DNA from: Lophium mytilinum
Taxonomy: Eukaryota > Ascomycota > Dothideomycetes > Mytilinidiales > Mytilinidiaceae
Direction: 5' to 3'
Assembly (NCBI GenBank): GCA_010093605.1
Contig: MU004182.1
Location: 6,368-70,367, forward strand
Length of the DNA stretch: 64,000 nucleotides
Part shown: one piece after another, positions 54,951 to 64,000 of the stretch
Layout: each line of letters starts with the position of its first letter
Numbering within the stretch: the stretch's first letter is position 1
Translations under genes and position numbers: made by a program
Notes under the pieces: generated by a model
Database searches by the model: none
What the model saw: the letters and a program-made list of their open reading frames with translations, nothing else
Told to the model about the DNA's origin: nothing

Positions 54951-55485
54951 GGGGTTGAAGATGAGAATTGAATTGAGGATTATCGAAATTAAAACGGACG
55001 AGAACAGGACGAGGGGGTAATAGGATGAGTATGATTATGTTCTTACTATTCGGAATTGGTCCTACGATGTGTCGCGTCGTTGGAAGTGTCGTGAAGCTTG
55101 AGTGCGTAGCTTCGTTGCCCCTGGGCCGCTTCTCGTCCGTGGATCTCCGCAAAACTGTGGGTCTCCCATTGTGGCTGGTGGGCATGCGGAGGACAGCACC
55201 AGCCACAGCGGTGATCCGCAATAAGCTGCCAAACCAATGCGGACTGCTTCAAAAAGGCGCCATGGTTCATAATGTTATAAGTTAGGGCAAAAATCTATAA
55301 GACAGCACCACTCCTGGGAGTAAAAAGATAGTCATCCCTCTCAGCCAGCACAGATAATCCTCGAATTTGCCTTTAGATTTCTTTGTCTTTTTAGCACCAT
55401 TCCTACTTCTACATCTAAACTCATACGTTTTCATACTTAGCTATTTTCATTCCATACCGTCCAGGACATATCGTCTTGCTTCACC
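54951..55485. promoter_or_regulatory. Shared upstream region of regulator and dehydrogenase
   Basis: Lies between two divergent starts (54950 minus, 55486 plus). TATAAG-like strings occur near 55275-55300. No duplicated binding site was found by eye. Confidence 0.4.
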
Positions 55486-56463
55486 ATGGGCCTCTACCGC
55501 GCAGCCTACTCCCAACTCTTTCCTCCCAAGCCGACCTTCACCGAGAAGGACATCCCGGCCGGCAGCCAAGTCGGCAAAGTCTTCCTCATCACCGGCGCCA
55601 ACCAAGGCATCGGCTTCGAGCTCGTCAAACTGCTATACCACTCCGGAGCGACCATCTACCTCGCCGGCCGGTCCGTAGAGCGCCTCAACGAGGCCATCGA
55701 AATCATCACCTCGATTTCCCCGGCGCCAGAAATACCTGCAGTGCTCAAACCCCTTCTTCTGGATCTCAACGACCTCGCAGCTGTAAAGACATCCGCTACT
55801 GCATTCGCGGCTCAGGAATCGAGGCTAGACGTCCTATGGAACAACGCGGGGATCGGGGGCGCGCCGATAGGCACAACGACAAAGCAAGGGATCGAGGGAC
55901 ATATTGGGGTGAACTGCGTAGGACCACTTCTCTTCACGCAATTGCTCTACCCACTCCTCCAGGCCGCCGCAAAATCTTCCGCCAAGGGTAGCGTGCGGGT
56001 CGTTTGGACCAGTTCACCAATCGTCGATATGGGCGCGCCGAAAGGCGGGATTGACTTCAAATCGATTGACTCGGGCAAGACGATGAATTCAAACCGCGAC
56101 TACTCATGCTCAAAGGTCGGGAATTGGTTCCTCGCCGACGAGGGTGCGAAGCGATGGGGCAAAGACGGCATAGTGAGCGTGGTCGAGAACCCAGGGAATT
56201 TGAACACGAGCGCGTACAGGTATCAGTCGGGGTTCATGATGTTTTTTGTGAAGCCCATACTGTCTGAGCCGAAGTTTGGGGGGTATACGATGCTTTATGC
56301 GGGGTTTACGGGGGATGTAGGGCTAGAAAGTAATGGGGCGTATATATGGCCCTTTGGGAGGAAGATTCGGAATGTGAGGGAGGACATTTACCAGGCGATT
56401 GAAGAAGGGAAGGCAAGCGAGTTTTGGGACTGGTGTGAGAAGAAGTTCGAGGCGTATGTGTAA
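55486..56463 (+). CDS. Short-chain dehydrogenase/reductase
   Basis: One exon, 325 residues. The Rossmann motif is FLITGANQGIGFELVKLL (residues 34-50), NNAG lies at about 119-122, a serine in WTSSP near 176, and the catalytic pair Tyr206/Lys210 in DYSCSK. AGRS after the second strand suggests NADP(H) preference. It resembles the WW-domain-oxidoreductase/retinol-dehydrogenase branch of classical SDRs, without a membrane anchor. The substrate is unknown. It is divergent from the Zn2Cys6 regulator gene, the usual arrangement for a pathway-specific regulator and its target. Confidence 0.9.
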   Translation: MGLYRAAYSQLFPPKPTFTEKDIPAGSQVGKVFLITGANQGIGFELVKLLYHSGATIYLAGRSVERLNEAIEIITSISPAPEIPAVLKPLLLDLNDLAAVKTSATAFAAQESRLDVLWNNAGIGGAPIGTTTKQGIEGHIGVNCVGPLLFTQLLYPLLQAAAKSSAKGSVRVVWTSSPIVDMGAPKGGIDFKSIDSGKTMNSNRDYSCSKVGNWFLADEGAKRWGKDGIVSVVENPGNLNTSAYRYQSGFMMFFVKPILSEPKFGGYTMLYAGFTGDVGLESNGAYIWPFGRKIRNVREDIYQAIEEGKASEFWDWCEKKFEAYV

Positions 56464-56797
56464 TGCTAGGGAGCGCCTATTAGAGGAGGGGTGAAAAGTG
56501 GAAGGATTGTGAGCAGCGTCAAGTTCAGGTACTAGTGATGAACTGTAGGCTTAGGAGCATTGAAACAACGTAGCCTACCGACATATTTAGACTAGCCTCT
56601 CAACCTAGAAGCCGCCCCACCATCAACATCATTCTTAACTTGAAGCCCAGCAGCCACCCGTCATGGTTACCAAAGATTTCTTGTATGGTTCTGCTATTGA
56701 TCGCGTACGGAGATGGTGGGATGGACGTGAACCTATGAGAGGCTTCCTACTCCATCACCAAGAGCCGGTCACGCAAATCCACAATATGTTGGTCTAA

Positions 56798-57871
56798 CAT
56801 GATACCCGCCAGGCTTACTTCTTCACCGTGTCTCTCTCGAGTTTCCTAGACCTGCTCGATAACCTCCCTCGGTTAGCGTCTCGAAAGCAATACAGCAATT
56901 ACCTTGCTGAACGTGTTCTCGAAAATATATTGCCAGCAGAGCTACGTGTAGTAGTCGCAGATTTGCTCCAGCAGCAAGACACCGATGCTATCCTCGATGA
57001 GCAAAATGATGAATCAAAACATCCTGCCGGGTACGCCAAGCTTTTCGACCTAATTCGTGGTTGGCGTTGGCCAGATAGAACTGCGTTTTGGAAATACAGT
57101 ATCCCGGAGATAATGACCCTTAGGGGGGAGATCGCCGTAAGTCTCATATCTCCTCATCTTGTCGCTTCTTTAGTACCAAAAAAGGCCCATACTAGCACCT
57201 CTGTGTTCGCAATTGACTTGACTCGGTACTGTCGATAGAAATGAAGGGTTGTCTCGGCATTCGCTCGCTGGCATAGAACAAGAGAAAGGGCCCATTGCTG
57301 AATTATACCCTAAACAATGGTTTCGGAAAGATGTCGTATTCGTTGAGCTGTTGGTCCCGCGCAATGATCTTCTGGCACCAACTTCCTATATCGGCTGCTT
57401 CAGCAAGGTTTTGATTTCTGGTACTGGTTCCATGCTCTTCTCCCTACAGTCTTGGACCCCGACGTAATTCCTGCCGAGAAACCTTGCGAATGTTCCCTAT
57501 GCAAGAACGACTCCGCGGAAGAGTGGACGCGGCAGTTGAGCGACATTTCCAGTCCGCAGGACCCTGGGCTTGCTCCACTGCCGTACGCGCATCCAAACAG
57601 CATGGTACAGCAGCTCCATACGCTCCTGCGAAGTGTCGATGATGGCAGTCCGGCGGCCCATAAGTTTAGGAAGGTCATCCCAAAGCTGGAAGCACTTGGA
57701 CTACATCTGGTCGCACAGAAGGACTTCGATCTGGACAAGCCATGGATCATTGAGATATGCACAGTCTTCCAATACTCGCCAACAAAAGAGTTCATAGGCC
57801 TCAAGACATGGGATGATGACTACTGGACACCACGTTGCACAGAGATCTTCGATGAAACGATGATGGCTTGA
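56798..57871 (+). CDS. Orphan gene, exon structure unresolved
   Basis: Three coding-looking stretches in different frames follow each other. The first is 56798-57136 (SFLDLLDNLPRLASRKQYS, DLIRGWRWPDRTAFWKYSI). The second is about 57222-57409 (SLAGIEQEKGPIAELYPKQWF, LLVPRNDLLAPTSYIGCFS). The third is about 57450-57871 (CECSLCKNDSAEEWTRQL, LDKPWIIEICTVFQYSPTKEF). A GTAAGT donor follows the first, but no AG acceptor restores the frame of the second. The step from second to third also lacks a clean splice pair of normal length. The first exon has no ATG, so a short upstream exon (perhaps ATG 56663) is needed. It may be a decayed gene. The family is not recognised. Confidence 0.4.
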
Positions 57872-58004
57872 ATCAACAACGAGTCCACTGAGTAGCGCGT
57901 AATAGTGCTACACCTACACCGACTGGCTGTAGTCTCGGTCTCCGCTCCTCTGCTTGTCCAAGTTCTGTTTTCAGAAAGTCTCTCGACGGTGTACTAGATA
58001 TATG

Positions 58005-60855
58005 TTAGGCATCCAAATTGATAACCAAAGTTGACATCTTCGTACAATGTTTGCAAATTTTCCTCGACATAATTCCGTTCCGAGGGCGCAGTCCGAAGAT
58101 AGAGCTCTCAACTTCTTGCTCTTCATCCCAGTGAGGGTCTTCAATTGGTCTCAACTGACACTGCGATTGTTGCTCGTCTTCGTCGTCTTCGTGCCGAGGT
58201 ATCAGAATCGGTTTCTGGCAACGTCTTCGCCGAAGGATAAAGCGGTGAAAAAACCATCGCAGTTCTTTTAAGCCGTGCATAGCGTGCTTTGCAACCGATA
58301 TACGGAATACATCGTCGAGCTGTTCGAGCGTGAGGTTTTTAGTTTCTGGTACAAGCTTGTCAAGAGATCAGTACGTATTCATTGGTAGATAGCAATATCC
58401 ACGGAGGCGAGAAGAAACCATTGTTATAAAGGAAGAGACTCACGAGCAAGATCATCCACCAACCGATTATGCACCAAGCTGCATACCATGCAAAAGCTCC
58501 ACTCGGATGGAAAGCAGTCTCAAAGCTTGGCCAGGTAATGCCAAGAAGAAAGTTGAAGAACCAGTTCACAGAAGTTACTATACCCATACCTGGCAAAATT
58601 TGTTAGTGAGAAACCATTGACCACCTTAAAACTGTCTGGCATACCAAAGTCGCGATTGTATAATGGCATACTCTCAGCAGAGTAAACCTAAATCTTGTCA
58701 ACCAAAATACACATGCACATGAGACGAATCGGGCATCATACAAACGGCACAGGGCCCTCCCCAGGAGAATACGCCACCGAGAAAAGATACATCCCAGTCA
58801 ATGTCAAGACCGTCCGAGCAGTGCCCTTGAATAAGAACCCGACGGCGATGAACACCTGGAATAGCGCCATGAACGGGAACGTGGCTAGTAGAAGACTCCG
58901 CCGTCCAAAGCTATCAATAGTCCACACAGCCGGTAATGCAAAGACAAAGTTTATGACTCCAAACCCCATAGACGCCTAAGTTATTGTCAATTTTCCCTGA
59001 TATTGTCCGATATTAGAGAAGGACCAACCAAGAGGGCATTCTGAGCGCTAAATCCTGCAGTCAAGAGTACGGAGCTGGAGTAGAAAGCCATCACGTTCAC
59101 GCCGCATTGCTGGAACAATTAGCTCACATTCCCCTGAAGTAGACAAGCCAGTAGATCGCGAGGCACAGTTCTGGCGTACCTGTTGAAGAAACATTGTGAT
59201 CACACTAGCTGTCAGTGCTCTTCTATTTCTACCGATGGTGAAGAGTTCGCGGAACGGACTCCGCCGTTTCCCTGCCCTCGACTTGTTTGTAATCTCGGCT
59301 TGACGGAGGAGAAGGTGATGGATGGCGAAGAGATCCCTTGCAGCTTGCAATTTGGTGTGTCGGAGTTTGCATAATGCAAGAAAAGCTTCCTCGTATTTCT
59401 TCTTGTTTCCATTATGCGCCTTTTGAATCAGCCATCGCGGAGACTCTGGGACAGTATAGATATACTGCGCCACTAGCAGAGGCAGTATCATCTGTGAAAG
59501 TAAGCAGAGAACGGCCAATGATCTTGGGGTATGCTCCGAATGCTCGGCTTACTGGACTGGAAAGCATCATTCTCCAAGAGAGGCTCTGTATCGTATGGAT
59601 ATAGTTAGTATAGGTAGACAAGCTTGTGATTGTACCCTTCGGCACCGCCACTGCTGCGCGAGGTATCACCGCAAAAAAATTTGCGTTCAGATTTCCCGCA
59701 CAGATTATCGGAGGTGAACTTACGCATCTTGCGCTTAACAGCGTCTGCTGCGTATCTGCCAACGAAGAAGAGTCCCGAAGATGTGCGAAAGAGCAAGACT
59801 CATTATTTGAATCCCGCATGTATTGGAGGATGACACTGGCGGCGTAACCACACATGAGGCCTGACACTCGGAGATCAGCATTGACTCCGACTCATGAATG
59901 TTACACTCACCAAATGCAGTCCACATTTGCCACATCATTACAAGAGCGCCTCTGACATTAGCGGGCGCGCACTCAGCCGCATATATGGGAATAGTGGCAC
60001 TGTGACTATCAGTTTCGAGGTTCGAAATAGCTTGTGTGGGGTTCACGGAAGCGCAAACCTTTTTGGGCCGATTGCTAGCCCTAGGAGAAGTCTTGCCACG
60101 AACAATTGCTGCCAAGTTTGAGGGAACGCTTGCCCCAAACAAGCAATGACGGATATCAGGCAGGTCAATGCAATGACACCTCGCCTAGCAAGAAAGCGAT
60201 TCAGTGGGTAATTGAGCCTAGATAACGTAAGCATAGGCTCTGAGTTTCCACTCAACAGGAAATTTAGTGAGCGTAACATGATTTTTGATTCTTGGGCACG
60301 TTGCAAATATAAAAGAAAGCGTTGAGAGATTTGTAGAAAAGACCAAATGCTGGAAATAAACCACGTAGAGTCTTACCAACATGAGAGAGTACAGCAAAGA
60401 TAGGGCGCGCTATTTGTTAGGCCTCTGTAACCATTGTTTTGCGCACCGTCGATTCCGTAGGCATACTGATACTGGATTTGAGCTCCATTCACAGCCGTCT
60501 CATCCCAGCCCTGGACTGCAGCACCGAGCGAGCAAAGTATGACGACTGCCCAAAGCCTGAAAGGCTGCTTGAATTTGTCAATCCGTCTCGGACTTTGTTC
60601 GAGCTCCAGTCGAGCTCTTTCATCCGGGGTCAAAGTCAATCCATCGTGGCGAGGCTTGTCTTTGGGGAACGCATTTCGGTCTTGGGCGAGAAAAGACCCT
60701 CGGCGAATATGGCTAGCATAGTCTGCTAATCCAGAGAGCTTGATGAATTCGTTGGCTTCCAGGTTCATCTTGTTTTGATCCCATCCAAAGAACGGCACGG
60801 ACATGTACTGATCGGCTGGGCCATCCCTAGAGTTGGCAACTTTAGGCTCGGCCAT
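58005..60855 (-). CDS. MFS sugar transporter
   Basis: Eleven exons: 60855-60377, 60217-60059, 59999-59911, 59860-59724, 59585-59553, 59491-59180, 59109-59029, 58975-58742, 58687-58645, 58589-58444, 58355-58005. They give about 687 residues. Sugar-porter hallmarks are [15 protein letters not shown] (helix 1), [44 protein letters not shown] and [17 protein letters not shown]. About 100 polar residues precede helix 1. A polar tail of about 90 residues has His, Asp, Glu and Arg runs. The exon 4 end is uncertain: GTAAGT after 59724 gives 26 extra loop residues, while an earlier GTCTTG after 59800 gives the usual loop length. Substrate (hexose, quinate or other) is open. It is divergent from the protein kinase gene. 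Confidence 0.85.
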
Positions 60856-61413
60856 GGTGGCGTAGGAATCAAATAAAAGGAAGTGAGATATAACCATCTG
60901 TCTCGTACACGAGACAGAGCCGATCGATGACTTAATATTGAGCCAGAGGAAGGGAGGATGTCTGCAAGAAACGTAGGAGGCTTAATAGACCGGACATTGT
61001 ACGCTGGTAATTGACGTACGAGATGCAATAGGCAAACCCCATCTATCCAATTAATGGCCTTGTATAGAAACCGGTGAGGCAGTGCAAGCGATGAGGGAAC
61101 ACGGCTGAGCTAAAGAAGGCTCTCAGGCAGAAACGGCCCCCGCACTTCGCAGATTGAGCGTTCCGCAGTGCAGTAGCGTTGCATAAGAGGCAGAAGGATC
61201 GGCGCGATAGGGTGGCTCAGTCGCATGAAGGCTGCTTGTGCCGTCGACGACGACATGGCCATACATCATCGCGCGTTCGGGGAGCTGTATGAGCTTTCTT
61301 GAGCAGGCAGGACAGCCAGGTGCCCCATTTCTGGTGTGCAAAACTCCAACTTTCATTACAAGTCTTCTCTTGATCCGGGTTCGATGATAGAATGATGTGA
61401 ATTAGTGTCTGTG
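60856..61413. promoter_or_regulatory. Upstream region between transporter and kinase
   Basis: 558 bases between divergent starts. No clear TATA box or repeated site seen. Confidence 0.35.
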
Positions 61414-64000
61414 ATGGCGAAGAGTCGTGAAGAAGCAGAGATGGCGCCGAGTGGCGGGGACCAAGTGGAATCTCGCCTCAACGAACTAATCGTGCCAGAG
61501 CAAACCATCGACAACGCTGGCTTCGATCAAATCAACACACTTCTCAATGCATCTCCACAGCTCTCAAAATGGCACGGCTGCCCGAGGGTCTTTTCGCTGC
61601 TACGAATGGCGGGATGCGCTCAGGACGACAACATTGCCGCAGCCTTCATCTCAGAAGGTGTCAATGACCAGTGCATTCCATTATCCGAGAAATACCTTCC
61701 TATAGCCATCAAAACGGACCCAGAGCTGGTTGACCGCGTGCTGAAGTACCAGCCATTTGTTCTTACGAGGCTTGGGACTGCTGATTCTTTCCACGGCTCC
61801 AGCTTTGTCCTCGGAGAAAGCACTGGCCATAGGCACATTGAGGATGGCCGACTGTTCTTCGATCAACTGAAGCTCCTTGGGAATGGTGCATCGGCGCAGG
61901 TCCATCGTGTTGAGCACAAAGACTCCAAAGTCCACTTTGCTAGAAAGAGGATTGAAAGAGGAGGTAACTTGAAAGAGCAACGATCGCAGCTCAAAGAGTT
62001 TGAACAGGAATTAGATACGCTTCGAAGACTACATCACCGACATCTCGTCCGTTGCTACGGTAGCTACACCGATAGAGCTAGCTTCGCTCTACTGATATGG
62101 CCTATTGCCGATCATGATGCTCAGAAACCACTACACGAGCAGGTTCCTGCTCAGCTCACAGTTACAGACCGGGACAACCTACGCCGCGCTTTTGGATGTC
62201 TGACGAGCGGCGTAGTATACGTACACAAGAACAATACGCGTCACAAAGATATAAAGCCCGGCAATATCCTTGTCAGCAACAACTCGGTGTTTTTGTGCGA
62301 TTTCGGAGTTTCTATGGCTTGGTCTACAGAAGGCCATAGCACGACCGAGGATAAAGTTTTCAAACACACAGAGAAATACAGCCCTCGCGAAGTTGCGGAT
62401 GCAGAGCCACGGAATACCGCTGCTGACATATGGTCTCTTGGATGCGTTTTCTTGGAGATGATCACTGTTATCAAGGGCATTTCTGTGAAAGACATGGAGG
62501 CCTTTCTTCTTCAGCGCTGTGATCACTTCAAAACTTACTGGCATGTGACAGACGACATACCCGCCTGGCTAGACTATCTGGAGTCTATGACCAATACCTA
62601 TGCCGACCACGATGAAAACGATGATGCCCCTCTGGAGTGGGTAAGACTCATGGTAAGTTGATTGCACTTACATTCACATTTGTAGGGAGTGTGCGCAACC
62701 ATCGCTCGTCAGCTTCCTATTATACCACCACTGCAATGCGTTAAACGGCAGATCTAATGAACCTTCTTTTAGCTCCTAGATGATCCCAAGAAACGTATCA
62801 AAGCTGAGGAGCTTCTCCGACGCATCTCAGATGCATCTAAAAGATCACCAGATTCTACTCGTTATATCGGCGATCGGTGCAAAACTGAGCTGGAAACTTC
62901 AAGAACAGAAGCCAATCAACCTGTAGAGGAGGCGAGATCAAGACCACAGCATCAAGAACTAGTTCACTTAACCATCCAAAGGGTATACTTGTCTCCAAAT
63001 CAGCTTTGACATGTCTCTAATCTTTAGCTAGAGACAGCGTCCGCCAACCTCTTTACCGGCCTCTCGCAGTAGGTATAGAAGCCCAAGTCCACTGCAGAAC
63101 CAATATCGACCGGAAGACTCGTCCCCCGCTTCTTTGGACAGTGCTCAGGACCAACCGCCGACCCTAAAAGCGGACAATGAAGCCATCCCAGCTACCCGCA
63201 CTGACAGCCAGGGCGAGAGCGTTTTATCGCTTCCTATCAGCCGCGACGCGAAAGACGCCAGTGTCCTATCTACGACGAGCAAATTGGACAACGCCGAAAC
63301 GTCCTCCGAAAACCCACACGAAGGCGAAACATGCGTATTTTCCGCTGAGCACTCCACCTTCGAAGTAGTCACAAGAGGCCAATCCATCTCCACTCAACGT
63401 GTCCGAAGCGAAAACAACAAGCTAGTAGAACTCTACCATACCAGTCCAGAGAACTTCTGGGAAACCACGCGAAAGCTGATCGTAACGGAGCCAGACACTG
63501 ACGCCCACCACTGCCGCCAAAGCTCGTTCTGGCTCCCACTGGCCAACATCCGTTTCTTTGATGAGCAAGACCGCATCACTCTGTGCTGGTCTGACTGCAA
63601 CTGGGTCCAGAGAAAGAATGGCGGAGATTGGGGCGACGCTTACGATCGCGGCTACGACCCTACGCAAGTGAACAACGAGATAGCGATTCGTTTTATGACT
63701 ACCGCTGATGCGAGTTCCTTTGCCGGTTACTTTAAAACCCTCGTGGAGGATCACCACGTACGACCTCGAGGGTCTCCCGTGCTGGTTGCACCGTCCCAGC
63801 AGGCGCTCATCTACGACATATTCAACCAGAACGGCGGTACTGTGGAGTATAGGGCCATCCTCACCATAGCGCAGTCCCCAACCGGCCTTTGCTCTACAAA
63901 AATATACTTTGCCTGGCGGGACGTAGATCTCCGGCTATCATCAGAGCAAAACCACACCGCACTCCTCCTCTCAGAGCTCCGCTCTCCATTCTACAAATCA
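61414..64000 (+). CDS. Serine/threonine protein kinase with long C-terminal extension (runs off window)
   Basis: Exons 61414-62652, 62773-62982 and 63032 to beyond 64000; 806 residues are visible. The ATG at 61414 is the first in frame. The kinase domain covers about residues 150-470, with Gly-loop LLGNGASAQVHRV, VAIK-type lysine in HFARKRI (about 178), RHKDIKPGNIL (HKD replacing HRD, common in fungal relatives), CDFGVS and DIWSLGCVFLEM. After the lobe come a basic Ser/Arg/Pro linker (SLPASRSRYRSPSP) and a folded region (FWLPLANIRFFD, DCNWVQRKNGGDWGDAYDRGY), perhaps a ligand-binding or immunoglobulin-like module. The first 140 residues form a helical pre-kinase domain. The function is unknown; the 3' end lies outside the window. 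Confidence 0.82.

Noticed and set aside
59492-59585. Apparent frameshift in the sugar transporter
   Set aside because: A 61-base GT-AG intron (59552-59492) restores the conserved SWRMML/VPESPRW order, so the gene is intact here.
1-64000. CRISPR arrays, operons or prokaryotic elements
   Set aside because: The window is clearly eukaryotic (spliced genes), and no regularly spaced repeats of CRISPR type are present.

Overview
The window is nuclear DNA of a filamentous ascomycete (Pezizomycotina). The signs are short introns (about 45-85 bases, with GTRNGT-like donors and CTAAC-like branch points), Zn2Cys6 regulators, F-box families, a PTH11/rhodopsin-type membrane protein relic, and an extremely AT-rich block at the left edge that looks like repeat-induced-point-mutation (RIP) decay. 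I cannot name the genus; Dothideomycetes is only a guess. All exon models were built by hand from splice signals, reading frame and family conservation.

Layout. 1-1.9 kb: TA-rich decayed repeat with a diverged tandem array of about 210 bases and one GC-rich hairpin, ending sharply. 2-9 kb: a two-repeat orphan protein, a phosphotransferase-fold kinase-like protein, an F-box gene relic and an ORF broken by one stop. 9.6-18 kb: a conserved housekeeping block with DNA primase large subunit (PRI2), a PHO13-type phosphatase, an M18 aspartyl aminopeptidase and, divergently, the APC/C activator Cdh1. 19-31 kb: a gene-sparse stretch with a modular Cys-rich secreted protein, an arylsulfotransferase-like protein, small orphans, a secreted protein carrying a perfect 113-base exon-intron duplication, and a WD40 protein. 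31-46 kb: an accessory region with two truncated gene fragments meeting at about 32.04 kb, a berberine-bridge-type FAD oxidase next to an FAD monooxygenase, a rhodopsin-like relic, a Zn2Cys6 regulator, an orphan with an early stop, and a GH3/PA14 beta-glucosidase. 47-53 kb: two related F-box proteins flanking a small O6-alkylguanine-DNA alkyltransferase. 53.5-64 kb: a Zn2Cys6 regulator divergent from a short-chain dehydrogenase, an unresolved orphan, an MFS sugar transporter and a protein kinase that runs off the right edge.

How the genes fit together. The housekeeping block holds replication (PRI2), metabolite repair (PHO13), peptide turnover (M18) and cell-cycle exit (Cdh1), with no shared pathway. 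The accessory part suggests two small units: FAD monooxygenase plus FAD-linked oxidase in tandem, and a Zn2Cys6 regulator head-to-head with a dehydrogenase. I found no convincing new multi-gene system. The most unusual structure is the 113-base tandem duplication at 28.0-28.25 kb: it is out of frame in DNA, but if spliced it adds a 36-base in-frame exon between two identical introns.
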